Assembly (NCBI RefSeq): GCF_900114355.1
Contig: NZ_FOSS01000003.1
Location: 307,215 to 371,214 of the forward strand
Source of the DNA: Lysobacter sp. cf310
GTDB taxonomy: Bacteria; Pseudomonadota; Gammaproteobacteria; Xanthomonadales; Xanthomonadaceae
Length of the DNA: 64,000 nucleotides
Direction of reading: 5' to 3'
Shown: piece by piece, positions 25,758 to 33,252 of the stretch
Layout of the letters: each line of letters begins with the position of its first letter
Numbering within the stretch: the stretch's first letter is position 1
Notes under the pieces: model-generated
What the model saw: only the letters and a program-made list of their open reading frames with translations
Told to the model about the DNA's origin: nothing
The model's database searches: none
Made by a program: the position numbers and the translations under genes

Positions 25758-28493
25758 TCACCAGCGGTAGGTGGCTTTGAGGTTCCAGCGCCGGCCCAAC
25801 AGGTCGTAGGTCATGGTGTCGGTGTTGGCGTCGGTCCAGCTCTGAATGAACGGCGGCGACTTGTCGAACAGATTGTCGACGCCGACCGAAAGATCCAGCG
25901 ACTCGCTGAAGGCGTACTTCACCTGGGCGTTGTGGTAACTCACGCTGGGCGCGCGATCGCCGATGTCGCCGCGTTCGGCGTTGATGTCGTCGGCCGAACC
26001 GATGTACTGCACGCTGTAGGAGCCCGACCAGGGACCGCGCGCCAGGGTCAGCGAGCCGAACGAACGCCACTGCGTGTAGCTGCCGCGGCCGCCGGTGATC
26101 TTGCCGGCATAGCGGATCTCGTCGGCGCCCAGGAACGGCCGCACGTCGTAGTTCTTCAGATAGGACAGGTCCCAGTTCACGGTCGCGTCCCAACCGGCCA
26201 GCTCGAACTGGTACAGCAGGCCCAGATCGATGCCCGACACCCGCTCGCTGGCCGCGTTGACCGGCTGCGCCGACAGGAAGTCGATCTCGCCGGTGAGCGG
26301 ATTGCGGGTGAAATTGGCGTTGCTGCAGAACGGGTGGCTCAGGCCCGGCGTGTTGTAGCAGACCGAGAGTTTGGTCGAGCCGTCGATGCGCTGGATCGCG
26401 TTGTCGATCTTGATGTTGTAGTAATCCAGGGTCAGGGTCAGGTCCGGCGCGAACGTCGGCGTCCAGACCGCGCCGACGGTCAGCGTCTTGGCGTCCTCCG
26501 GTTTGAGGTCCGCGTTGCCGCCCACCGTGGTCAGCACGGTGTTGCCCAATTGGGTGTAGCCCACCGGCACGCCCGAGGCCTGGCAGTTCTGGTAGATCGT
26601 CGACGACGCCGGCTGGCCGCTCCAGCCGCTGCAGGGATCGGTGGTGGTGAGGTTGCCCTCGGACACGCCGCCGAACAGCTCGGGCACGTTGGGGATGCGG
26701 AACGCGGTCGCGTAGTTCGCGCGCAGCTTCAGCGACGGCACCACCTGCCAATCCAGCCCGACCTTGTAGTTGGTGTCGGCGCCGAACAGGTCGTAGTCGG
26801 AATAGCGCACTGCGGCGTTGAGGGTCAGCGATTCGGCCAGGGCCTTGCCCTGCAGCAAGGGCACCGCGACTTCGGCGAACACTTCCTTGGCGGTGTACTC
26901 GCCGGCGATGCGCTGCTGCTGGTTGGTGTTGGCGATGCCCAGCACGGTCAGCGGATCGGGATCGCGCCAGCCGCGCTCCTTGCGCACTTCCACGCCGGTC
27001 GCCAAGCCGACCCAGCCGGCCGGCAGCTCGAACAGCTGGCCGCTGATATTGGCGGTGAAGCTCTTCTGTTCGTTGCCGCCGCTATCGCGGGTGGTGAACA
27101 TGATGTAGTCCAGCACCTGCTGGGTGACGTCGCCGTAGCCCAGATAATCGGCGCAGGGAATCGCCGCGCCCGGCGCGTTGCTGCACAAGGCGGTGTTCAA
27201 GGTCTGATCGACGCGGTCCAGGTTGGCGACGTTGTTGGAGCCGTCGATGCCGGTGTTGCGCCCCCAGTTCAGCGCCGCCGACCAGTCCCAGCCCACGCCG
27301 AGCTTGCCGTCCAGGCCCAGCACCACGCGGAAGGTGTCGGTCTCCTGATAGAACTCGCGCACGCCGGCCTCCTGCAAACGACGGCGCTGCAGCAGCAGGT
27401 TCTGTCCGGTCGGATTGGTCGGATGGTTGGCGGCGATGTTGATCGGCCGGTACTGCCCGATCGCGCCCGGCGTCGCCAACTGGTTGGAGCGCCGGTTGGT
27501 GTACATCAGCTCGGTGAACAGGCGCAGGTCGTCGTTGAGGTTGAGATTACCGAAGCTGCTGAAGCTCAGGCGCTTGATCGGGTTGACCGCGTTGAGATAC
27601 GGATTGCTGTTGTAGTTGTGCTTGGCCGGCGAATAGGTCTCGTAGAAATCGCCGTCGCCGTTGGGGTCCTGGTTGAAGTTCACCCGGCGCCCGTCGGCGA
27701 GCACGGCGCGGCCGCCGATGGTGGTCGAACTGCCCACGCAGACCAGCTGGCCGTTGGATTCGCCCAGGCCGCAGGGCGCGCGATCGGCCATGTTGACCGA
27801 GCCGCCTTCGGTGTAATTGACCGCGGCCATGATCGAACCGCTGTCGCCGCTCATGCCCCAGGTCAGATCGACCGCGGTCTCGTCGCCGTCGCCCTGGAAG
27901 GTCTGGCCGTAGCGCACCGAGGCTTCGACGCCGTCGAACTTCTTCTTGGTGATGATGTTGACCACGCCGGCCACCGCGTCGGCGCCGTAGATGGCCGAGG
28001 CGCCGTCCTTGAGCACTTCCACGCGTTCGATCAGGGCGATCGGGATCACGTTGAGATCGACCGAGCTGTTGGCGCCGGTGCCGCCGTTGACGATGCGGCG
28101 GCCGTTCAACAGCACCAGGGTGCGGTTGATGCCCAGGCCGCGCAGATTGACCTGGGTGGTGCCGTAGCCGTTGTCGGCCCAGTAGGCGTTGGTCTGGTTG
28201 CCGGCGAAACCCGCGGCGGCGGGCAGGCGCTGCAACAAGGTGTCGACCGAGATCGCGCCAGAGCGCTGGATCGCTTCGCGGTCGATCACGGTGACCGGGC
28301 CGACGCCGGAAATCTGGGCGCGTTTGATATGGCTGCCGGTGACGGTGACCGTATCGATGGTGGTCGCTTCCTGCGCCGTGCTGTCGTCCGTGGGGGTGAT
28401 CGGTGCGGCGGTTTGAGCGTTGACGGCCTGGCATAGACCCGCGGACAGCATCAGGCCTATCGCGGCGGCGAGGTGGTTGCGCTTGCAGTACAT
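25758..28493 (-). CDS. TonB-dependent outer-membrane receptor
   Basis: A 911-residue receptor. A signal peptide (AAIGLMLSAGLCQAVNA, about residues 10-26) precedes a TonB-box-like TIDTVTVTGSHIK. The plug domain shows VDTLLQRLPAAAGFAG, QVNLRGLGINRTLVLLNGRR and VEVLKDGASAIYGADAVAGV. A 22-strand barrel is expected after that, ending in KATYRW with an aromatic terminal residue. Length and signature are typical of xanthomonad receptors. Linkage to PepSY reductases and a Cys-rich small protein suggests a metal complex or siderophore substrate; the sequence does not name it. ATG at 28493 is chosen because residues before it do not form a signal peptide. Confidence 0.93.
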   Translation of the reverse strand: MYCKRNHLAAAIGLMLSAGLCQAVNAQTAAPITPTDDSTAQEATTIDTVTVTGSHIKRAQISGVGPVTVIDREAIQRSGAISVDTLLQRLPAAAGFAGNQTNAYWADNGYGTTQVNLRGLGINRTLVLLNGRRIVNGGTGANSSVDLNVIPIALIERVEVLKDGASAIYGADAVAGVVNIITKKKFDGVEASVRYGQTFQGDGDETAVDLTWGMSGDSGSIMAAVNYTEGGSVNMADRAPCGLGESNGQLVCVGSSTTIGGRAVLADGRRVNFNQDPNGDGDFYETYSPAKHNYNSNPYLNAVNPIKRLSFSSFGNLNLNDDLRLFTELMYTNRRSNQLATPGAIGQYRPINIAANHPTNPTGQNLLLQRRRLQEAGVREFYQETDTFRVVLGLDGKLGVGWDWSAALNWGRNTGIDGSNNVANLDRVDQTLNTALCSNAPGAAIPCADYLGYGDVTQQVLDYIMFTTRDSGGNEQKSFTANISGQLFELPAGWVGLATGVEVRKERGWRDPDPLTVLGIANTNQQQRIAGEYTAKEVFAEVAVPLLQGKALAESLTLNAAVRYSDYDLFGADTNYKVGLDWQVVPSLKLRANYATAFRIPNVPELFGGVSEGNLTTTDPCSGWSGQPASSTIYQNCQASGVPVGYTQLGNTVLTTVGGNADLKPEDAKTLTVGAVWTPTFAPDLTLTLDYYNIKIDNAIQRIDGSTKLSVCYNTPGLSHPFCSNANFTRNPLTGEIDFLSAQPVNAASERVSGIDLGLLYQFELAGWDATVNWDLSYLKNYDVRPFLGADEIRYAGKITGGRGSYTQWRSFGSLTLARGPWSGSYSVQYIGSADDINAERGDIGDRAPSVSYHNAQVKYAFSESLDLSVGVDNLFDKSPPFIQSWTDANTDTMTYDLLGRRWNLKATYRW

Positions 28494-28609
28494 GGCATTC
28501 CCCGAACGGTTCTTGATCTGGGTAGCGAACGCCCACGGCGATGCCTGCGCGGATGCGCGCACGCGAAGCTGGAGGCGACGGAGACCACCACGCAGGTGGT
28601 CGGACCGGA

Positions 28610-28987
28610 TCAGGCGATCGGAGGTCGGAATACGCCGGTGGCGGCAGCGGGCGCGGCGGATACCGGCGCCAGGGCCGCGGGCTGATCGGCCAGGCGATGC
28701 TGGGCCGCGAACGGCACGCTGTGGATCACGGCCAGCACCGGGAAGGCGCAGGCGCAGCAACCCGCGCCCGTACCGCAGTCGCAATCGCGGTGCGGCGCGC
28801 CGCCTTCGCGATGCGGGGCCTGCTCTTCGCAGTCTTCGTCCGCCAGCACGGCGGCGGCAGCTTCGCTGGACACCGCGGCGACGACGCCCTCGGTGGCCAT
28901 GGCGCTGGAACTCCACAGCGACAGCGTGCCTTCGAGGCAGAACGCCACGATGAGCAGGCAACGCAGCAGTGTGCCGTAGGAGAGCAT
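28610..28987 (-). CDS. Small Cys/His-rich exported protein (CopL-like)
   Basis: A 125-residue protein with a hydrophobic N-terminus (LRCLLIVAFCLEGTLSLW) and a central metal-binding-like stretch, EDCEEQAPHREGGAPHRDCD followed by CGTGAGCCACA. The C-terminus is Ala-rich and ends in GVFRPPIA, which resembles CopL/DUF2946-type proteins that respond to copper in Xanthomonas. It lies between the TonB receptor and a TSUP permease, all on the minus strand. The composition supports metal binding; the family assignment is tentative. Confidence 0.6.
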   Translation of the reverse strand: MLSYGTLLRCLLIVAFCLEGTLSLWSSSAMATEGVVAAVSSEAAAAVLADEDCEEQAPHREGGAPHRDCDCGTGAGCCACAFPVLAVIHSVPFAAQHRLADQPAALAPVSAAPAAATGVFRPPIA

Positions 28988-29157
28988 AGGTTCGCAGCGA
29001 CGAGGATCCCGCCATCAAATAACATGTGGAAAAAGCGTGTGTCAACCGCGTGTCACGCGCGCTGCTCGCGCACGATTTGCCGAGCTGGGCGACTCGTCTC
29101 GGCGCCTGCGTCGCAACGACGGATCGACCTCGCAGGATCGATGCGCGCGCCGCCTGT

Positions 29158-29961
29158 TCAGCCGCCGCTTGCGCCGGAAAAATGCGCTGCCCATGCCAGA
29201 CGCAAGGGATTGCTGGGATCCGACAACAGTTTCACCGTGAGCGCCAGACAGATCACCACCAGCACCGGCCGCACCGCGCGTGCGCCGAAACGCATCGCCG
29301 CGTGCGCGCCGATCTGACCGCCGGCGACGCTGGCCAGCGCCATCGCCAATCCGAGCATCCACAGCACGTGCCCGCCGGCGATCATCACCACCAGCGCGGC
29401 CAGGTTGCTGGCCAGGTTGAAGAACTTGGTCTGCGCGGTCGCGCGCACCACGCCCAGCCCGCCCAGCGCGACCAGCACGGTCGCCATGAACGAACCGGTA
29501 CCCGGCCCGAAGAAGCCGTCGTAGGCGCCGATCAAGGCGATCAGCGCGGCCAGCGCATAGGGGCCGATGCGCTGATGGCTGTCCTGATCGCTCATGCGCG
29601 GCGCGAGCAGGAAGTAGGCCGCCATCGCGATCAGCAACAAGGGAATCACGCCACTGAGAAACGACGGATCCATGCGCTGCAACAGCCAAGCGCCGCCGGC
29701 CGAGCCCACGAACGCGCCCAGCGCGGGCAAGGCGTAACGGCGGAAATCGATATGGCCCTTGCGCGCGAACGCGAACACCGCGCTGGAGGTGCCGATCGCG
29801 CTTTGCAGCTTGTTGGTGGCGATGGCCGCCACCGGCGGAATGCCCACCGCCATCAGCGCCGGAATCGTCAGCAGCCCGCCGCCGCCGGCCAGCGCGTCGA
29901 TGGCGCCCGCGACGAAGGCCACGGCCATGAGGAAGGCGATGACCTCGAGCGAGAACTCCAT
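29158..29961 (-). CDS. TSUP family (TauE/SafE) membrane transporter
   Basis: A 267-residue permease with about eight helices. The two repeat halves are visible: FLMAVAFVAGAIDALAGGGG with IPALMAVGIPPVAAIATNKL, then LIALIGAYDGFFGPGTGSFM with KFFNLASNLAALVVMIAGGH. These paired motifs are the family signature. TSUP proteins export or import small organic sulfur compounds and anions such as sulfite or taurine; the substrate here is unknown. A truncated, frameshifted copy of the same gene lies at 21065-21510. Confidence 0.92.
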   Translation of the reverse strand: MEFSLEVIAFLMAVAFVAGAIDALAGGGGLLTIPALMAVGIPPVAAIATNKLQSAIGTSSAVFAFARKGHIDFRRYALPALGAFVGSAGGAWLLQRMDPSFLSGVIPLLLIAMAAYFLLAPRMSDQDSHQRIGPYALAALIALIGAYDGFFGPGTGSFMATVLVALGGLGVVRATAQTKFFNLASNLAALVVMIAGGHVLWMLGLAMALASVAGGQIGAHAAMRFGARAVRPVLVVICLALTVKLLSDPSNPLRLAWAAHFSGASGG

Positions 29962-30045
29962 CGGTGGCGCACCTGGATCAGGGAGCGCGCATTGTCTCCG
30001 CTGCGGCTCGTGCTGGAAAGCGCGCCGCGGCGCGGCTGCCGTCGG

Positions 30046-30330
30046 TCAGGCGGGCTCGCGATGCACGACCACCAACTGGATCGCATCGCCGCCGCGGTAG
30101 TCGTCCGGTTCCAGCCGATAGGCGATGCGCACGCGCGCCGACGGCGGATCGCCGTGCCAGCCGCCGAACTCGATCGCGTTCAAGCGCCGGCCCTGATGGC
30201 CCAGCTCGAGCTTGAGATGGCGCTCGCCGACCACGCGACAGCCCAGCACCGGAAACTCGCCGTCGAACTGCGGCTCGGGAAAGACGGACACCCTTGGCCC
30301 CAAGGCCCGCCAAAAGGGGCCAGATCGCAA
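30046..30330 (-). pseudogene. Orphaned recJ C-terminal fragment
   Basis: The frame encodes VFPEPQFDGEFPVLGCRVVG, then HLKLEL, LEPDDYRGGDAIQLVVVHRE and a stop at 30046. This is the OB-fold end of RecJ, aligning with the C-terminus of the intact recJ at 31476-33242 (LEPDDYRGGDAIQLNIVYRE). Homology starts in the sequence for GGPWGQG at about 30310-30330, but about 8 extra bases there shift the frame relative to what follows. It lies about 1.15 kb downstream of the working recJ and points the same way. It is most simply the original recJ 3' end, displaced by an insertion. Confidence 0.85.
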
Positions 30331-30485
30331 AAAATGCCGACCGGTGTGTAAACGGGCGCCTGAGATGCTCGGCGCGGGCGATTGGTTTGCTCACATCGGC
30401 AAACGGGGGTTGACGACTGCAACCGACTTCCGTCACGTCAGCGATCGAACAGCGTCACTTGCAGGAGGAGTCCATACATGAATTG

Positions 30486-30884
30486 TTAGGTGCCGCCCAT
30501 CTCACCCGGGGTAAGGTCCCGAACAAGCAAGGTGGCCCCGCGCGAATTTACCCACACATGACAGCGCTCAAGAAGGTCCTTGACGACGCTGGAGGATTCC
30601 GGGTGGAGAAGTACAGTAATAGTCGTATTTTGAGGAGTAGGAGGGGCGCCCGAATCACGCGCAAACTCCTCCGACTGAATGTGTCCGAGATAGCCCTGAA
30701 TCTTGTCTAGAAGTCGGGTCTGTGATCGCTCGTCCGACGCAAGAGGCGATGCCACCACAATTGTGAGGTTTGCGCCTCCATCCTTCCGGTAGCCGGATAC
30801 GTCGATGACGTTCAAGTGGGGGATTGGATGATCCGGATCGCTTCTAAGATCATCTGGAATATCGTGATTAGTAACAGTTGCCAT
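30486..30884 (-). CDS. Integron cassette gene 1, hypothetical protein
   Basis: A 132-residue protein of unknown function. It begins MATVTNHDIPDDL and contains HLNVIDVSGYRKDGGANLTI and RLLDKIQGYLGHIQSEEF, reminiscent of small DUF6572-like cassette proteins (tentative). The ATG at 30884 lies five bases inside the preceding attC site, and the TAA at 30486-30488 is part of the downstream core sequence CACCTAAC, as is usual when an ORF fills its cassette. No ribosome site of the AGGA type is visible; cassette genes often lack one. GC content is clearly below that of the flanking chromosome. Confidence 0.75.
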   Translation of the reverse strand: MATVTNHDIPDDLRSDPDHPIPHLNVIDVSGYRKDGGANLTIVVASPLASDERSQTRLLDKIQGYLGHIQSEEFARDSGAPPTPQNTTITVLLHPESSSVVKDLLERCHVWVNSRGATLLVRDLTPGEMGGT

Positions 30885-30889
30885 GCGGC

Positions 30890-30949
30890 ACCTAACGCCT
30901 GAATTAAGCCGAGCCGCGAAGCGGCTTCGGCTTGAATGAATTGTTAGGC
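30890..30949 (-). repeat. Integron attC recombination site (complete)
   Basis: Reading the minus strand, a 60-bp element runs from GCCTAAC (30949-30943) to GTTAGGT (30896-30890). Inside are AATTCATTCAAGCCGAAGCC, CGCTTCGCGGCTCGGCTTAA and TTCAGGC, an imperfect palindrome that folds into the classic attC hairpin. The first core contains the stop of cassette gene 2 and the last core precedes the start of cassette gene 1. Confidence 0.92.
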
Positions 30950-31240
30950 CGCAACGCCGCGTAAGGCAAACCACGCGATGTAGAAGCCCGCCAAAACTGC
31001 AATTGTTGATGCAATCCGAGTCGCCTTTGCCTTGTTGCCGAGAATAGCGACAACGGCCTCAAAGTAGATCTCTAGCAACAGCCAGAGGGGGGCAACCGCA
31101 AGGCCTGCCCAAGAGAATTTGTCCGAAGGCGCAATCCAAGCCATAAGGGCCCCGGAGCCGAAGCCGAGCACAGTTGCCACTACGGTCACGCCAATGGCAT
31201 GGGCTAGCGATAGATTGTTTGGCGAGCTGGTTTGTTGCAT
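30944..31240 (-). CDS. Integron cassette gene 2, small membrane protein
   Basis: A 98-residue protein with three predicted helices: HAIGVTVVATVLGFGSGALM, AGLAVAPLWLLLEIYFEAVV and IASTIAVLAGFYIAWFAL. No family is recognised. ATG at 31240 follows a GTTAGGC core (31252-31246) by five bases and the TAA at 30944-30946 lies inside the next attC core. The gene therefore fills a cassette from boundary to boundary. Membrane proteins of this size are common in cassettes; function is unknown. Confidence 0.75.
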   Translation of the reverse strand: MQQTSSPNNLSLAHAIGVTVVATVLGFGSGALMAWIAPSDKFSWAGLAVAPLWLLLEIYFEAVVAILGNKAKATRIASTIAVLAGFYIAWFALRGVAA

Positions 31241-31245
31241 CTGCG

Positions 31246-31286
31246 GCCTAACTACCTAATAGACGGACCCCGGGGTCCGGTTATAC
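31246..31286 (-). repeat. Upstream cassette boundary, short degenerate attC-like site
   Basis: On the minus strand it starts GTATAAC (31286-31280) and ends GTTAGGC (31252-31246). Between them is the perfect 16-bp palindrome CGGACCCCGGGGTCCG (31264-31279). The second core is clear because it complements the core at the end of cassette 2; the first core departs from consensus, so the site may be vestigial. Confidence 0.5.
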
Positions 31287-31383
31287 ATCCGTGGCAGCGC
31301 AACAACCGACCCGCGCAACCTCTTGATCCGGCGGCAGATTAGCGGCGCGGCATCCGGCTAACAAGCCGACGTATAACCGGACC
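31274..31383. repeat. 13-bp perfect inverted repeat, GGTCCGGTTATAC / GTATAACCGGACC
   Basis: The arms lie at 31274-31286 and 31371-31383, separated by 84 bp. Each arm contains a GTTATAC/GTATAAC heptamer like the cores of some attC sites such as those of Vibrio. No transposase is nearby. It may be a further, longer attC or an ORF-less cassette. Confidence 0.7.
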
Positions 31384-31451
31384 GAGCGCGTCGGCACGAA
31401 CGGCAGGCCGGATCGCCCTTGGAATGAAAGCACCACCCACGAACACGAATG

Positions 31452-31477
31452 AGCCCCCGGACCTCCGGGGCTTTTTT
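31452..31477 (+). terminator. Rho-independent terminator reading plus strand, abutting the recJ stop
   Basis: GCCCCCGGA / TCCGGGGC forms a strong stem with one bulged C and is followed on the plus strand by six T. The T-run runs into the recJ TAA (31476-31478). No plus-strand gene precedes it here, so it would stop antisense transcription into recJ or act as a plain hairpin for recJ. Confidence 0.65.
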
Positions 31478-33242
31478 AGGGCGTTTGGCCCGTTGCCATC
31501 AAGGCGTTATACCTCTCGGGGTCGTATGCCTCGCGGTAGACGATGTTGAGCTGGATCGCGTCCCCGCCCCGGTAGTCGTCCGGCTCTAGCTTGAACACCA
31601 CCAAGATGCGCCCGACGGGGGGCTCCCCATCCCAGCCGTTGAAATGGATGGCATTCAGGGGCTCCGCCCTCCCCTCCACCCGCAGCACTAGCTTCAGGTG
31701 CTTCCCGCCCAGCACGCGAAAGCTCAGAACGTCGGCAATCACATTCCAATTCGGGCAGGGGAAGCCCTGCCCCCACGGCCCGCCGTCGCGCAACGATTCG
31801 GCGCTGGCGCGATCGAACTCGCCCGCGCCTAGCTCGCCGTCGCTAAGCACGTCGGCCTGCAGCAGTTCCGGTGTGAGCGACGCGCCCGCGCAGCGTTCGA
31901 ATGCGGCGCGGAACGCGTCCAGGGCGTCGCGGCGCAGCGACAGCCCCGCGGCCATGGCGTGGCCGCCGAAGCGTTCGATCAGCTCGGGGTGCTGAGCGGC
32001 CACGTCGGCCAGCGCGTCGCGGATATGGAAGCCGGGGATGGAGCGCGCCGAACCGCGCAGCGCGTCGCTGCCGGGCTCGGCCGGAGCGAACGCGATCACC
32101 GGCCGGTGCAGGCGCTCTTTCATCTTGGACGCGACCAGGCCGACCACGCCCGGGTGCCAGTCTTCGTCGAACAGGCAGACCGCCAGGGGCGCGCGCGTCG
32201 CATCCAGCGCGACCTTGGCGAACGCGGCCGCGGCCTCGTCGGTCATCTGCTGCTGCACCGCGCGGCGTTCGGCGTTGATCTCGTTGAGGCTGTAGGCGAT
32301 CTCGCGCGCCTGCGCCTCGTTCTCGGTGAGCAGGCACTCGATGCCCAGCGCCATATCCTCCAGGCGTCCGGCCGCGTTGAGGCGCGGCGCCAGCGCATAG
32401 CCGATGTCGGCCGCGGTGAGGCGGCGCGCATCGCGCTGCGACACCTCGATGAGGGCGCGCAAGCCCGCCCCGCCCTGCCCGGCGCGCAGCCGGCGCAGGC
32501 CGGCCGCGACCAGGGCGCGATTGTTGGCGTCCAGCGGCACCAGGTCGGCGACGGTGCCGACCGCGACCATATCCAGCAGCACCTGCAGATCGGGCCCGTT
32601 GCCTTCGCAGCGGCCCTGCGCGCGCAGTACGCGGCGCAGCGCCAGCAGCACGTAGAACATCACCCCGACGCCGGCCAGGGCCTTGCTGGGGAACGCGTCG
32701 CCGGGCAGGTTGGGATCGACGATCGCATCGGCGGGCGGCAGGCGGTCGCCGGGCAGATGGTGGTCGGTGACCAGCACCTGCCAGCCGCGCGCCTTGGCCG
32801 CGGCGATGCCGGCATGACAGGCGATGCCGTGATCGACGGTGACCAGCAGATCGGGCTGCAGCGCGGCCAGTTCCTCGACCAGCGCCGGCGACAGGCCGTA
32901 GCCGTGCACCATGCGGTTGGGCACCGCGTGCGAGACCCGGCGCGCACCGAGCATGCGCAGCCCGCGCACGCCGACCGCGCAGGCGGTGGCGCCGTCGCAG
33001 TCGAAGTCGCCGACCACGACGATGTGGCGATCCTGGGCGATCGCATCGGCGAGCAAGGCGGTGGCCGCGTCCAGGCCGCCGAGTCCGTCGGGCGGCAGCA
33101 GTTGGGCCAGGCGCGGCTGCGCCTGGTCGATCGCGATCGCGCCGCGCGCCGCGTACACGCGCTGCAGCAAGGGCGACACGCTGTCGGGCCAGGCGCCGGG
33201 GTCGGCGATCTGGCGTCGGCGCAGGCGGGCGGGTTCGGTCAT
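31476..33242 (-). CDS. recJ: Single-stranded-DNA-specific 5'-3' exonuclease RecJ
   Basis: A 588-residue RecJ acting in RecF-pathway and mismatch repair. DHH-family motifs are visible: VVVGDFDCDGATACA (about residues 75-89), LLVTVDHGI, VLVTDHHLPGD and AIVDPN for metal binding. The DHHA1 region shows SARSIPGFHIRDAL and GGHAMAAGLSL, followed by the OB domain. The C-terminus after GGPWGQGFP reads CPNWNVIADVLSFRVLGGKH and ends in YNALMATGQTP, which differs markedly from the displaced fragment at 30046-30330. The 3' end was probably replaced by the insertion. It is 10 bp after the rpfE-like gene in the greA-rpfE-recJ order of xanthomonads. Confidence 0.95.
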   Translation of the reverse strand: MTEPARLRRRQIADPGAWPDSVSPLLQRVYAARGAIAIDQAQPRLAQLLPPDGLGGLDAATALLADAIAQDRHIVVVGDFDCDGATACAVGVRGLRMLGARRVSHAVPNRMVHGYGLSPALVEELAALQPDLLVTVDHGIACHAGIAAAKARGWQVLVTDHHLPGDRLPPADAIVDPNLPGDAFPSKALAGVGVMFYVLLALRRVLRAQGRCEGNGPDLQVLLDMVAVGTVADLVPLDANNRALVAAGLRRLRAGQGGAGLRALIEVSQRDARRLTAADIGYALAPRLNAAGRLEDMALGIECLLTENEAQAREIAYSLNEINAERRAVQQQMTDEAAAAFAKVALDATRAPLAVCLFDEDWHPGVVGLVASKMKERLHRPVIAFAPAEPGSDALRGSARSIPGFHIRDALADVAAQHPELIERFGGHAMAAGLSLRRDALDAFRAAFERCAGASLTPELLQADVLSDGELGAGEFDRASAESLRDGGPWGQGFPCPNWNVIADVLSFRVLGGKHLKLVLRVEGRAEPLNAIHFNGWDGEPPVGRILVVFKLEPDDYRGGDAIQLNIVYREAYDPERYNALMATGQTP

Positions 33243-33252
33243 GCGCGCGCGG

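Noticed and set aside
25932-28436. Long plus-strand frame opposite the TonB receptor
   Set aside because: Antisense of a clear receptor gene; composition reflects GC-biased third positions.
31274-31383. Possible insertion-sequence ends
   Set aside because: The arms enclose only 84 bp with no transposase and no target duplication; the heptamers fit integron cores better.
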